A stretch of DNA of 64,000 nucleotides from Neptunicella plasticusilytica (GCF_047922965.1 NZ_CP150481.1:3038001-3102000), one strand, 5' to 3'. Numbered from the stretch's first letter, positions 1 to 9,296 are shown. Notes: generated from the sequence alone by a model not told the origin. Numbers and translations are program-made.

Positions 1-1593
1 ACGCTTAAGCAGCCTGATGCATTTAGCATTATCGGAACGGATAAACAACGTTTAGATACGCCAGCTAAAACCACCGGTAAGACCACCTTCACCCTGGATA
101 TTGATGCCGATGATATGCTTATCGTGGTGGTGAAACATGCGCCTTATTTTGGCGCAAAAGTCGCCATTTTCGATGGCAAGAAAGCCTTGAAGGTGCCGGA
201 CGTTGTCGATGTTAAAGCGATACCGCAAGGCATCGCCGTTTATGCCAACAATACCTATGCGGCCTTGAAAGGCCGTGATGCAGTTACGGTTGAATGGGAT
301 CTTAGCGCAGCAGAAACCCGTTCCTCGGATAAGATTATCGACGATTATCGCCAGCAGATGAAAACCACAGGTTTAAAAGCAACGGATAATGGCGATGTTA
401 AACAGGCGCTGGTCGAAGATGGCGTAACCACGATTGATGCTGAATTTGTTTTTCCTTATCTGGCACATGCGCCAATGGAACCTCTGGATGCTGTATTGAT
501 GAAAAATGAGCAAGGTGGCATTGATTGTTACAACGGCGCGCAATTTCCGGGTATGGATAAAAAAGCGATTGCCGATGTATGTGGCGTGCCCCAGGATAAA
601 GTGATCATTCATATTCAGTATGCAGGCGGTAGTTTTGGGCGGCGAGCACAGTTTGGTTCGCCTTATATGCACGAAGCCGCAGAAGCGTTTAAAGCTTCGG
701 GTATGTCCAGACCGGTTAAACATATATGGACCCGCGAAGATGATATCCGTGGTGGCTTTTATCGGCCTTTATTTATTCATCAATTGCGCGGCGGGATCAA
801 CAAAAAAGGTGAAATCGTGGCCTGGGATCAGGTGATCGCCGGTCAGTCGATCATGCACAAAGATGAGCTGGATGAAACCAGCGTAGAAGGCGCATCGGAC
901 CTTCCTTATTCCATCCCTAATCTGCGCGTGTATTCCCACAATACCAAAACAGGTGTACCGGTTTTGTGGTGGCGGTCGGTCGGGCACACCCATACAGGCT
1001 TTGCGGTGGAAGTTTTTCTTGATGAACTGCTGGAAAAAGCCAACATTGATCCGGTTAAAGGACGTCTGGCCTTATTAAAACCGGAATCGCGCCAGGCGGG
1101 AGTGCTTAAAAAAGTCGCCGAACTTGCTGATAGCGCGGGGCCTGTCCCGGACAACCGCATGCGCGGCGTCGCTGTACATAAAAGCTTTAACACCTATGTG
1201 GCGGAAATAGCCGAAGTTTCACAAGATACGGAAGGATATCCCGTTGTACATAACGTTTGGGTGGCGGTGGATTGTGGAGTCGCAGTGAATCCTGGGCATA
1301 TCCGGGCGCAGATGGAAGGTGGTGTCGGGTTTGGGCTGGGAGCCATCTTGTATGATGAAATTGAGCTAACCGAAGGCGGCAAAGTTAAACAGTCTAATTT
1401 TCATGATTATCGTTCGTTGCGAATTAATGAAATGCCTAACGTTGAAGTGGCTGTAATTGAATCAACCGAAGCGCCAACCGGCGTTGGGGAACCGGGTGTT
1501 CCACCTATCGGTCCTGCGGTGGCAAATGCGTGGCGAAGACTCACGGGTAAGCCGGTTCGTCGCTTGCCAATCCAGCCAAACCATTCAGCCTGA
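1..1593 (+). CDS. Molybdopterin-binding subunit of a xanthine dehydrogenase-family oxidoreductase (IorB-like), 5' end missing
   Basis: The frame is open from base 1, so the gene starts outside the window; about 530 C-terminal residues are visible, against roughly 700-770 for the IorB (isoquinoline 1-oxidoreductase beta) type. The first visible residues (LKQPDAFSIIG, RLDTPAKTTGK) match the start of the second molybdenum-cofactor domain. Further on are the HAPMEPL segment, the GGSFGRR cofactor loop and, near the end, GVGEPGVPP, which carries the conserved glutamate acting as base during hydroxylation. The family oxidises N-heterocycles or aldehydes by hydroxylation and is usually periplasmic or membrane-linked in the IorB branch. 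A dihaem cytochrome gene follows 11 bases downstream and is the probable electron acceptor. The 2Fe-2S subunit is expected upstream of the window. The substrate cannot be told from sequence. Confidence 0.88.
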   Translation, partial: TLKQPDAFSIIGTDKQRLDTPAKTTGKTTFTLDIDADDMLIVVVKHAPYFGAKVAIFDGKKALKVPDVVDVKAIPQGIAVYANNTYAALKGRDAVTVEWDLSAAETRSSDKIIDDYRQQMKTTGLKATDNGDVKQALVEDGVTTIDAEFVFPYLAHAPMEPLDAVLMKNEQGGIDCYNGAQFPGMDKKAIADVCGVPQDKVIIHIQYAGGSFGRRAQFGSPYMHEAAEAFKASGMSRPVKHIWTREDDIRGGFYRPLFIHQLRGGINKKGEIVAWDQVIAGQSIMHKDELDETSVEGASDLPYSIPNLRVYSHNTKTGVPVLWWRSVGHTHTGFAVEVFLDELLEKANIDPVKGRLALLKPESRQAGVLKKVAELADSAGPVPDNRMRGVAVHKSFNTYVAEIAEVSQDTEGYPVVHNVWVAVDCGVAVNPGHIRAQMEGGVGFGLGAILYDEIELTEGGKVKQSNFHDYRSLRINEMPNVEVAVIESTEAPTGVGEPGVPPIGPAVANAWRRLTGKPVRRLPIQPNHSA

Positions 1594-1604
1594 GGAACAA
1601 GAAC

Positions 1605-2252
1605 ATGAAATTAAATCTGTTATCAGCCAGCATACTAATAAGTGCGGTGACCGCAGCGACCACTTTGCCGTTAGATTCTCACGCTGCAGAAGATGAAAAC
1701 AATAACTCAGTGTTGCAACCAGTCAGTGCTTTTGCGGATATTGAGGATCAGGAAGCGCGCTCCACGGCGATGTTTAAAGAAATGGGTAAAGTTATCCAGC
1801 ATCCAAGATGTATGAACTGCCATCCAGTCGATAATCATCCACGACAAGGAATGGAGATGAAACTGCACCAGCCTCCGGTTTCAAGAGGGCCAGCCAACTT
1901 GGGTATGGCTGGCATGGAATGCAACACCTGCCACAGCAACGAAAATATCGAAGTAGTTGGCCAAACTGAAGATATTAAAAGCATCCCCGGCAATCCTGTC
2001 TGGCATTTGGCGCCTGTCGAAATGGCCTGGGTCGGCAAATCTCTAGGCGAAATTTGTAAGCAGATAAAGGATAAAAAACGTAACGGAGGAAAAACCATGG
2101 ACGAACTTATCCATCATATGGCAGAAGACGAGTTGGTCGGTTGGGGATGGAACCCGGGTAAAGGTCGCGAACCTGTGCCAGGAACGCAGAAAGCCTTTGG
2201 CCAGTTATTTAAGGCTTGGGTAGATAACGGTGCTCATTGCCCTGCCTCATAA
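1605..2252 (+). CDS. Secreted dihaem cytochrome c, partner of IorB-type oxidoreductase
   Basis: A 215-residue protein with an N-terminal signal peptide (about residues 1-28, ending SHA) and two haem-binding CxxCH motifs, CMNCH at 69-73 and CNTCH at 106-110. The rest (WHLAPVEMAW, GKSLGEICKQIKD, LVGWGWNPG, a final GAHC) matches the small cytochrome often annotated as 'isoquinoline 1-oxidoreductase subunit' next to iorB-type genes. It probably accepts electrons from the molybdenum subunit in the periplasm and passes them to the respiratory chain. GAGG sits just before the ATG, and the gene lies 11 bases after the molybdenum subunit, so the two are almost certainly one operon. The family resemblance is from memory of such proteins; the haem motifs and signal peptide are seen directly. 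Confidence 0.85.
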   Translation: MKLNLLSASILISAVTAATTLPLDSHAAEDENNNSVLQPVSAFADIEDQEARSTAMFKEMGKVIQHPRCMNCHPVDNHPRQGMEMKLHQPPVSRGPANLGMAGMECNTCHSNENIEVVGQTEDIKSIPGNPVWHLAPVEMAWVGKSLGEICKQIKDKKRNGGKTMDELIHHMAEDELVGWGWNPGKGREPVPGTQKAFGQLFKAWVDNGAHCPAS

Positions 2253-2402
2253 TCGATTGAATGTTAAGCACAAGGAGTGTTCTGCTTTTTTCTGCGGACT
2301 TGCAGTAGTCTAGGCCAATTGAGAAAATTACGACTACGGTATTTATCAGCAAAAATCTATGTTATTAAGTATCAGAAATGTGGATTTTTAGCGAAGGCTT
2401 GC

Positions 2403-3218
2403 ATGAAGAAACCGTTTAAAACGTTATGCCTATTGAGTATTCTGTGTATTTTGTCATCGAGTAACGTTTCAGCGAAAGACTATTACCCGCTTAGATTATT
2501 AACTGAACATAGCCCACCCAGTGCCTTTTTAGATAAAAATGGAGAGCCTGCGGGAGTGACTGTAGAACTTATCCATATCTTACAACAGCGCCTTGATGAA
2601 CCTGGCAAAATAAAAGTATTACCTTGGGCCAGGGCGATGAAGATTGCGCGAACTGAGTCCGGGATTGCCTTGTTTGAAACGGTACGAACAGAAGAGCGTG
2701 AAAACTGGTTTAAATGGGTTGGTCCACTGCAAAGCTATCATGTGTCACTTTACGGACTAAAACAACAAGTGGCTGATAAGCCAGATATTAATACGTCACC
2801 AGATGATTATATCGCCTGTAGCTATCGCAATTCCGCTATTGTCAACGAGGTAAAGAAATTTGGATTCAAAGTGGGTCACAATCTCATTCTCACCAGTAAA
2901 ATGGGTGACTGCCAACAAATGGTGCTACTGGGACGCGCCGACGTCACGCCGGTAAGTGAGTTGATGTTAACAGAATTTATTGCTGCGGCTGAACAAGCTG
3001 GCGATCAGTTAATTCCAGTGGCATTTTTAACCGAAAGGCAACGCTATCTGGCTTTTTCAAAAGATGTAGACGACAAGCGCGTTACCCGCTGGCAGAGCGC
3101 ACTGGAACAAAGTTACCTTGATGGTACCATGCGTAAACTTTACCAGACCGCTTACCCTGAACTAATTATCCGGCGACTCGAAAGATTTGCAAAAGACAGC
3201 CATAACAAGTTTGACTAG
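2403..3218 (+). CDS. Periplasmic solute-binding protein, family 3 type (orphan)
   Basis: A 271-residue protein. The ATG at 2403 was chosen because it begins a standard signal peptide (MKKPFKTLCLLSILCILSSS, cleavage near VSA-KD); the open frame runs 42 codons further upstream but that part has no export signal. The mature part shows features of SBP_bac_3 domains: LRLLTEHSPPSAFLDKNGEPAGVTVELI near the N-terminus (ligand contact and GxxVEL motif), LPWARAMKIA, and a C-terminal WQSALEQSYLDGTM helix. No ABC permease or ATPase gene is adjacent. In Alteromonadales such orphan proteins are common and may act in sensing or in transport with distant partners. Ligand unknown; polar amino acids are only the family default. 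Confidence 0.75.
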   Translation: MKKPFKTLCLLSILCILSSSNVSAKDYYPLRLLTEHSPPSAFLDKNGEPAGVTVELIHILQQRLDEPGKIKVLPWARAMKIARTESGIALFETVRTEERENWFKWVGPLQSYHVSLYGLKQQVADKPDINTSPDDYIACSYRNSAIVNEVKKFGFKVGHNLILTSKMGDCQQMVLLGRADVTPVSELMLTEFIAAAEQAGDQLIPVAFLTERQRYLAFSKDVDDKRVTRWQSALEQSYLDGTMRKLYQTAYPELIIRRLERFAKDSHNKFD

Positions 3219-3254
3219 CCAGTGATCATTCCGATTTAAAATACAGCGGCTTTC

Positions 3255-3716
3255 TCAGTTTGACTGACCTCTAGCAAATAACGCAATCGGCACACCAACT
3301 AACAACATATGTACCAACACTGTCAAAGTGATCCAGATTGTATCTGGCGTACTTGGTCCGGCAGCAGATAATGGCAACACAATAAAATGCATAATACTGT
3401 ACAAAGCTGCACCATACAGACTGCCATATAAATAGGGAGAGGTATTAAGCCAGGCTAAACGCAATGTGGCGACAATGTAGGTCGCTGCCATCAATATGGC
3501 GATCAGAAAATGCAAACCCAGTCCTAACGCGGCAGTAGCATATCCGCCTTGAAAACTTTGCTGGCCTAATAAACCCGCTGCCACCGACTGAAATATCCGC
3601 AGTGGTGACACATCAGCCTTAATATCCCAGAATAAGCAGGCGTAAAACATATCCAGTGTGCCAACAGTAAAGCCAGCGATAAAGATAAGAACCAATGTGC
3701 TTTTATTGTGCCACAT
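3255..3716 (-). CDS. Small integral membrane protein of unknown function
   Basis: A 153-residue hydrophobic protein with about four membrane-spanning stretches (near residues 7-27, 68-90, 97-118 and 128-148). I do not recognise a named family with certainty. The N-terminus has acidic and aromatic residues between spans 1 and 2 (LDMFYACLFWDIKAD). It lies 70 bases downstream of parE on the same strand, so it could be read through from parE, although a sequence like TTGACA sits just before it and could give it a promoter of its own. No ribosome-binding site is strong. No motif suggests an enzyme. Confidence 0.6.
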   Translation of the reverse strand: MWHNKSTLVLIFIAGFTVGTLDMFYACLFWDIKADVSPLRIFQSVAAGLLGQQSFQGGYATAALGLGLHFLIAILMAATYIVATLRLAWLNTSPYLYGSLYGAALYSIMHFIVLPLSAAGPSTPDTIWITLTVLVHMLLVGVPIALFARGQSN

Positions 3717-3786
3717 AATTTGTGCTCAATTGGGTGTCAAGCTAGACAACGTCCACCCGCGGTTTTAGTGAATCAGCAATCCACCG

Positions 3787-5676
3787 TTACACCAACTCCA
3801 CCATATTACCTTTGTTTTCCAGCCATTCTTTGCGATCCGGTGAGCGTTTTTTGGATAGCAACATATCCATCAGTTCCATCATATGCACATTATCATCTAC
3901 AGTGAGTTGCACCAAACGACGAGTATTAGGATCCATGGTAGTTTCGCGTAGTTGCAACGGATTCATCTCACCCAGACCTTTAAAGCGTTGCACGTTGACT
4001 TTACCGCGTTTGTTTTCGGCCTGGATACGGTCCAGAATACCCTGCTTCTCACCTTCATCCAGCGCGTAATACACTTCTTTACCCACATCGATACGAAACA
4101 GCGGCGGCATGGCGACAAATACGTGGCCCTGATCGACCAAAGTACGGAAATGGCGTACAAATAAGGCACATAATAAGGTGGCAATATGTAATCCATCCGA
4201 ATCTGCATCAGCCAGAATACAGATTTTGCCATAACGTAAATCGGTTAAATCAGTAGAATCAGGATCGATACCCAGTGCAACCGAAATATCGTGAATTTCC
4301 TGTGATGCCAATACCTGTGACGAGTCCACTTCCCAGCTATTCAGAATTTTACCGCGCAGCGGCATAATCGCCTGAAACTCGCGATCGCGCGCCTGTTTTG
4401 CCGAACCACCGGCCGAATCCCCTTCGACTAAAAACAGTTCGGAACGGCTGGTATCCTGAGTAGAACAATCGGTGAGTTTTCCGGGTAAAGCGGGGCCTTG
4501 AGTGACCTTTTTACGTGCCACTTTTTTACTCTGACGCAAGCGTTTTTGCGCATTGGCAATACACATCTCGGCCAGTTGTTCTGCCACTTCGGTATGTTCA
4601 TTCAACCACAGACTAAAGGCATCCTTGACCACGCCTGACACAAAAGCCGCTGCCTGCCGGGAGGACAACCGCTCTTTGGTCTGACCGGCAAACTGCGGAT
4701 CCTGCATTTTGGTCGAGAGGATATAACAGCAGCGATCCCAGATATCTTCCGGCGACAATTTAATTCCACGCGGCACTAAATTACGGAATTCACAAAATTC
4801 ACGCATCGACTCCAGTAACCCCTGGCGCAAGCCGTTAACATGGGTTCCGCCCTGCACCGTCGGGATCAGGTTAACGTAACTTTCCGTCACCATGTCGCCA
4901 CCTTCGGGTAGCCACATTACCGCCCAATCAGCCGCTTCGTTATTAGCATTAAAAGACCCGACAAAAGGTTCTTTTTCCGGAATACAGACAAACTCCTGCA
5001 CCGACTGATACAGATAATCTTTTAAGCCGTCTTCAAAATACCATTCCTGAGTACCACCATTGACTTTATCGTCAAAGCGAATACGCAATCCGGGGCATAA
5101 CACCGCTTTGGCACGCAACACGTGCAGCAATTTGGACACCGAAAACTTGGCAGAATCGAAGTATTTGGGATCCGGCCAAAAATGTACCCGGGTACCGGTA
5201 TTGCGTTTGCCGCAAGTGTCAATAATCGCCAACTCTTCAACTTTATCGCCATTTTCAAAGGCAATCTGGTAAACATTACCATCGCGACGAATGGTGACTT
5301 CCACCCGGGTTGACAAGGCATTCACCACTGAAATACCCACGCCGTGCAAACCACCGGAAAACTGGTAGTTTTTATTCGAGAATTTACCACCGGCATGTAA
5401 TTTACACAAAATCAGCTCAACACCGGACACCCCTTCTTCGGCGTGAATATCCACCGGCATACCTCGGCCGTCATCAATGACTTCAATCGACTGATCAGCA
5501 TGTAAAATCACTTTAATACTGCTGGCATAACCGGCCAACGCCTCATCCACACTGTTGTCGATGACTTCCTGGCTTAAATGGTTAGGGCGAGTGGTATCGG
5601 TGTACATCCCGGGACGGCGTTTAACCGGCTCAAGACCGTTAAGAACTTCAATCGCGTCAGCGTTATATTGAGACAT
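3787..5676 (-). CDS. parE: DNA topoisomerase IV subunit B
   Basis: A 629-residue protein of normal length for ParE. The GHKL ATPase domain is at the N-terminus (VIDNSVDEALAGYA near 38-50, DDGRGMPVDIH near 68-78, GGLHGVGISVVNALS near 108-122). The TOPRIM domain has the metal-binding EGDSAGG at 418-424 and LADADSDGLHIATLL. The C-terminus has QRFKGLGEMNP. Together with ParC (not in this window) it decatenates daughter chromosomes and relaxes supercoils using ATP. It is told apart from GyrB by its short length, lacking the roughly 170-residue insert of proteobacterial GyrB, and by its position after yqiA, the usual gammaproteobacterial order. It is the last conserved member of the nudF-yqiB-cpdA-yqiA-parE block, 224 bases after yqiA. 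Confidence 0.97.
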   Translation of the reverse strand: MSQYNADAIEVLNGLEPVKRRPGMYTDTTRPNHLSQEVIDNSVDEALAGYASSIKVILHADQSIEVIDDGRGMPVDIHAEEGVSGVELILCKLHAGGKFSNKNYQFSGGLHGVGISVVNALSTRVEVTIRRDGNVYQIAFENGDKVEELAIIDTCGKRNTGTRVHFWPDPKYFDSAKFSVSKLLHVLRAKAVLCPGLRIRFDDKVNGGTQEWYFEDGLKDYLYQSVQEFVCIPEKEPFVGSFNANNEAADWAVMWLPEGGDMVTESYVNLIPTVQGGTHVNGLRQGLLESMREFCEFRNLVPRGIKLSPEDIWDRCCYILSTKMQDPQFAGQTKERLSSRQAAAFVSGVVKDAFSLWLNEHTEVAEQLAEMCIANAQKRLRQSKKVARKKVTQGPALPGKLTDCSTQDTSRSELFLVEGDSAGGSAKQARDREFQAIMPLRGKILNSWEVDSSQVLASQEIHDISVALGIDPDSTDLTDLRYGKICILADADSDGLHIATLLCALFVRHFRTLVDQGHVFVAMPPLFRIDVGKEVYYALDEGEKQGILDRIQAENKRGKVNVQRFKGLGEMNPLQLRETTMDPNTRRLVQLTVDDNVHMMELMDMLLSKKRSPDRKEWLENKGNMVELV

Positions 5677-5900
5677 AGGTGCGCACTTATCTTGTTAATC
5701 GTTAGTGGTAAATAACTGTCTGCAACCAGGCTTAATTACCTTTATACATAACAACGTTTTTACGCCAAATCAGCATAGGAAACAACCGACGAATTATAAA
5801 AAGCCGGTTGTTTGCCGAACTATCCAGCAAAAATCCTTATTCTTACGCCGGGAAGCAAAGTAGGCCTAAATTTGCCCGTGTGTGAAAACAGCTTTTATTG

Positions 5901-6485
5901 CTAGTCCTGTGGATTAATCAGGAAGTTAGCGATTTCGGGTAAATGATTATCATAACCGACAAAACTGTGATCGCCCCCCTGCTCAATAGTGAGTTTGCTG
6001 CGCTGATACTTGTCTGCCGCCTGACGATAATCCAGCGTTTCGTCACCGGTTTGCAGTAATGCCCAATAGTTTTCAGGCTGTGACAGCACCTCACTGTCAG
6101 CCGCTTTCAGATCTTGCATATGCTGGGAGTCCAAGCGAAATACTTCGCCGGTATAGGGTTGGACCAGTTCTTGATCCATGTCTTGCAAGAGTTCATAGGG
6201 GCGCACAGCCGGATTCACCACCACTGCCCTGCCGCCAAATTTCTCAGCCAGATAAGTGACCAGATAACCTCCCAATGAACTGCCAATAAAGCCTAATTGC
6301 CAGCTTTTGTAGGGCTGTAACAAATTTTCCAGCAGTTCGATGGCCGGTTTGGGATAACAGGGCAATTGCGGTGTGGAAAATCTTATATCGGGAAAAGTGT
6401 TATTAAAATAATGTCTGGTGGCAAGGGCTTTAGCTGATTGGGGCGAACTCTGAAATCCGTGACAGTACAAAATAAAATGTGGCAT
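5901..6485 (-). CDS. yqiA: YqiA family alpha/beta-hydrolase (esterase)
   Basis: A 194-residue protein when started at the ATG at 6485 (MPHFILYCHGFQSSPQSAKA). An upstream extension of 18 codons is open but has an unusual composition and no family match, so I use the inner start. The nucleophile serine lies in GSSLGG, and the likely catalytic histidine is in GGDHSF near the C-terminus, as in the YqiA family (UPF0227), which hydrolyses short acyl esters in vitro. It precedes parE as in most gammaproteobacteria. Unusually, the gene upstream is not cpdA but a divergent plus-strand PhzF-like gene whose start is only 56 bases away. Confidence 0.9.
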   Translation of the reverse strand: MPHFILYCHGFQSSPQSAKALATRHYFNNTFPDIRFSTPQLPCYPKPAIELLENLLQPYKSWQLGFIGSSLGGYLVTYLAEKFGGRAVVVNPAVRPYELLQDMDQELVQPYTGEVFRLDSQHMQDLKAADSEVLSQPENYWALLQTGDETLDYRQAADKYQRSKLTIEQGGDHSFVGYDNHLPEIANFLINPQD

Positions 6486-6541
6486 ATTAGAGGCATCTTC
6501 CTTAATACAACAAAGCGCACGGCATAACCGCAGGAACAATA

Positions 6542-7450
6542 ATGGATTACAAATTTTATACCACTGATGTCTTCACCAACAAACCTTTTAATGGCGCACG
6601 TATTCCGGTTTTTCCCGAAGCTGACGGTATAAATGACAACACAATGCAACTTATTGCCAACGAGAATAATGCCTCCGATACCGTCTTTGTGCTCAATGAT
6701 GAACAACCCAATACCAAGCGATTGCGCATATTCAATGCCAGCAAAAAAGAGGTCAAGCCTGCAACCCATACGTTAATCGCCGCCTCCAAAGTGCTAACGT
6801 CATTAAAAATGCTGCCGCTGGATTCGCAAACTCCCCTGTATTTTAAAAATAACCAGCAGGTTTGTCAGGTTTATGTGACTAATGACGGTGGCGAGCCGGG
6901 ATTAATTATCCAGTCGCAACAGACCCGGGCGTTAATCGACCATTTTGTTCCCACCCGTGAAGAACTGGCCAGCATGTTATCGCTTATCCCGGCAGATATC
7001 GGTTTTGACCAGCATCAATCGTTAATCGTATCCTGCGATGTGCCCTATTTGATCGTGCCCATTAAATCTTACAACGCAGTCCGCGCCGCCCGATTTGACA
7101 TGAACGCCTGGAGTCACTCATCGGCACCGGCATCCATCGCCCACGGTATATTGCTGTTCTCAAACAATACTGATAATAACGAGGCCGACTTTCATGCTCG
7201 TCTGGTTGGCCCTGATATTGCCACTCATGAAGATCCGCCTGTGGCGCCTGTCATGGGACATTTTGCCAATTACCTTTGCCAGAATCCCAATACCAAACCG
7301 GGCACGCATATTTTCTCGGTACAACGTGGGGCTAATGACCAGCGCCAGAGCATGTTATCGATTGAAATGGATAACAAGGAAGACAGCCAGTTAACCGTGC
7401 GTATTGGCGGTTCGGCAGTGATTACCAGCGTATCGACATTATTGGTTTAG
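6542..7450 (+). CDS. PhzF-like protein, diverged at the active site
   Basis: A 302-residue protein with the overall PhzF layout (diaminopimelate epimerase-like fold): an N-terminal YKFYTTDVFTNKPFNG segment, ASDTVFV near 44-50, LRIF near 61-64, a histidine in ATHTL near 76, EADFHARL and HEDPPVAP in the second half, and a final IGGSAVI strand. PhzF isomerases use a glutamate in SETxFV; here that position is aspartate (D46). The usual GNPxAV is GARIPV, the usual AGHPT is ATHTL and the usual EDPxTGSA is EDPPVAPV. The fold is therefore supported, but normal isomerase activity is doubtful. It lies divergent from yqiA and convergent with cpdA (stop codons 3 bases apart), splitting a normally continuous operon. 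Confidence 0.75.
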   Translation: MDYKFYTTDVFTNKPFNGARIPVFPEADGINDNTMQLIANENNASDTVFVLNDEQPNTKRLRIFNASKKEVKPATHTLIAASKVLTSLKMLPLDSQTPLYFKNNQQVCQVYVTNDGGEPGLIIQSQQTRALIDHFVPTREELASMLSLIPADIGFDQHQSLIVSCDVPYLIVPIKSYNAVRAARFDMNAWSHSSAPASIAHGILLFSNNTDNNEADFHARLVGPDIATHEDPPVAPVMGHFANYLCQNPNTKPGTHIFSVQRGANDQRQSMLSIEMDNKEDSQLTVRIGGSAVITSVSTLLV

Positions 7451-7453
7451 TAG

Positions 7454-8206
7454 TTAATCTGCTAACCGATACACTTGGCTGGCAATTTCACCATTATCAA
7501 AGCAACGCAATAATCGAAAACCCGGTTGCTGGGTACTTAAACCAAACTCGGCCCCGTCTCCCCATTGCCAGCAAGTCGAAGGACAGGCCCAGTATTGGCA
7601 TTCCTGACGCCGATGGTGGACGTCACGATGGATATGACCATACAGTACCGCTTTAACCTCGGGTAGGGTATCAATATGCTTCAGGAATATCTGCCGGTTT
7701 GTCCATTGGTGCTTATCCATCCACCCGTCAACGGCAATAGGATGATGATGTACTGCAACAATATGATGTAAATCGGCGTGCCGGTTTACCCGATCTGTTA
7801 GCTGTTCGAGTTGCTGTTGTGAAACATAGCCCAAAGTTCCTTTGGCTTGACTATTTAGGCCGTGCAATTGCCAGCCCCCATATGTAGCCGGGGCTAAATC
7901 CAGTAGCTGTTGTTCCTCAAAAGTTGCTTGCATTAACGCTCTGTCATCGTGATTCCCCGCTATCATATGGACAGGTAAAGAATTTATTTCCGTTTGCAAT
8001 AAATGGCGTAAATGCAGATAACTTTGGCGGGAATGATCGCCGCTCAGATCACCGCTGATTAGCAGCGCGTCGGGTCTGTGCTCCGCCAGCAGGCGCAACA
8101 CCTGTTGCAAAGTATCGTAGGGCACAATATCGGCATAGCCGGCTTTGTCTTTGTCGGCGTATAAATGGCAATCGGAAATCTGCGCTAACAGTAACGGGCT
8201 GGACAT
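7454..8206 (-). CDS. cpdA: 3',5'-cyclic-AMP phosphodiesterase CpdA
   Basis: A 250-residue class III cyclic nucleotide phosphodiesterase. All metal-binding motifs of the calcineurin-like fold are present in order: SDCHLY (D..H), ALLISGDLSGD, IAGNHDD, VAVHHHP and YGHIHRD. It hydrolyses cAMP to AMP in the cytoplasm and so limits CRP signalling. Its start codon directly follows the yqiB stop, with no gap, so the two are co-transcribed and probably translationally coupled. In related genomes yqiA follows; here a PhzF-like gene on the other strand intervenes, so cpdA is the end of this transcript. Confidence 0.93.
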   Translation of the reverse strand: MSSPLLLAQISDCHLYADKDKAGYADIVPYDTLQQVLRLLAEHRPDALLISGDLSGDHSRQSYLHLRHLLQTEINSLPVHMIAGNHDDRALMQATFEEQQLLDLAPATYGGWQLHGLNSQAKGTLGYVSQQQLEQLTDRVNRHADLHHIVAVHHHPIAVDGWMDKHQWTNRQIFLKHIDTLPEVKAVLYGHIHRDVHHRRQECQYWACPSTCWQWGDGAEFGLSTQQPGFRLLRCFDNGEIASQVYRLAD

Positions 8207-8683
8207 CTAATTACGGTTTTGGATCGATGTCCGGCTATCAATATATTGCTGACAAAAGGCCAACCACTCGGTTAGAAACAGGTTAACCATTTCTTTTTCA
8301 TTGCGTTGGTGCATTTTGGGATTAGGGTAAACATAACTGCCTTTTATGGCGCTCACATGCTGACTTTTCATTACCTCAGCCATTCTCACATCATGATACA
8401 ACCTGACCTGCATACGCGGCTGAATATATTCCGGTAAACCGACATTGCGCTGCTTAACTTCAATTGTGGTGGTATAGGGACAACATTCCATAATTCGCAC
8501 ATCGTAAAAAACATCTTTACCGTTATCGAAACGGTAATTGAGCGAATCATCATCACATTCAGGAATGAGTTTGATCAGTTTTGCATAGTTAACATCACAA
8601 GTGGCCTGCAACCGCGACAAATTGGGCACGTATTTGCCTTTTTGGCGTAGTTCGGAAAACTTGCTGTTAAGACCATTGTTCAA
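8207..8683 (-). CDS. yqiB: YqiB family protein (DUF1249)
   Basis: A 158-residue protein that matches the YqiB/DUF1249 family by position and sequence (KGKYVPNLSRLQATCDVNYAKL at the N-terminus; MQVRLYHDVRMAEV; the YPNPKMHQRNEK segment; LTEWLAFC). No biochemical role is established for the family. The start is TTG at 8683, eight bases after AAGG, and overlaps the end of nudF by 17 bases; no ATG lies further upstream in frame. It is between nudF and cpdA, the conserved gammaproteobacterial order, which suggests linkage to nucleotide metabolism but does not prove it. Confidence 0.88.
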   Translation of the reverse strand: MNNGLNSKFSELRQKGKYVPNLSRLQATCDVNYAKLIKLIPECDDDSLNYRFDNGKDVFYDVRIMECCPYTTTIEVKQRNVGLPEYIQPRMQVRLYHDVRMAEVMKSQHVSAIKGSYVYPNPKMHQRNEKEMVNLFLTEWLAFCQQYIDSRTSIQNRN

Positions 8684-9296
8684 TGAGTTTACCTTTATTC
8701 AGTGCCAGCCACTGTAATGCTATCACCGTGGAGGCGTTATCAATTTTGCCTTGTTCGAGCAAGCCATAAGCCTGCTCAACTGATACTCGATGTACCAGTA
8801 TATCTTCATTTTCGTCATCCAGCCCGTGGATCCCGCCGGCATTTTGCGCATCCACTTCGGCAATGTAAATATGTAATCGTTCCGTGGTGCCGCCCGGACT
8901 GGATAAATAACTTAACGCCTTATGTATTCTGCCCAGTTCAAGGCCAGCTTCTTCCTGCGCTTCACGTCGACACACATCCAACGCTTCCTCGCCCGGCTCG
9001 ATCATACCGGCAATGCATTCCAGCAGCCAGGGGCTATTGTGCCCCTGAATGGCACCAATGCGTAATTGTTCAATCAACACCAGCTCATTTCTTTTTACAT
9101 CAAAGGGCAAAACAGCGACAGCGTCACTGCGCTGATAAATTTCTCTGGCAACTTCATTACTCCAGCCTCCGGCAAATAGCCGGTGCTTGAAACGATATTC
9201 GTCCAGTTTGAAAAAGCCCTGATAAACCGGTCGTTTGCTCACGACCTCAATATCCTGATGATTAAAACTGAACATGGCAGGTTTGCTATCTGACAA
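8667..9296 (-). CDS. nudF: ADP-ribose pyrophosphatase (Nudix hydrolase)
   Basis: A 209-residue protein with a complete Nudix box at about 97-119 (GMIEPGEE...REAQEEAGLE) and the upstream and downstream segments typical of ADP-ribose pyrophosphatase (WLLECIAG before the box, SSPGGTTERLHIYIAEV after it). It cleaves ADP-ribose to AMP and ribose 5-phosphate in the cytoplasm. It is the first gene of the nudF-yqiB-cpdA transcript and is divergent from tolC across a 333-base gap, as in Escherichia coli and many relatives. Confidence 0.93.
   Translation of the reverse strand: MSDSKPAMFSFNHQDIEVVSKRPVYQGFFKLDEYRFKHRLFAGGWSNEVAREIYQRSDAVAVLPFDVKRNELVLIEQLRIGAIQGHNSPWLLECIAGMIEPGEEALDVCRREAQEEAGLELGRIHKALSYLSSPGGTTERLHIYIAEVDAQNAGGIHGLDDENEDILVHRVSVEQAYGLLEQGKIDNASTVIALQWLALNKGKLIEQWS

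Noticed and set aside
8702..9190. A 162-codon plus-strand open frame opposite nudF
   Set aside because: Contained in nudF on the other strand, unusual amino acid composition and no family resemblance.
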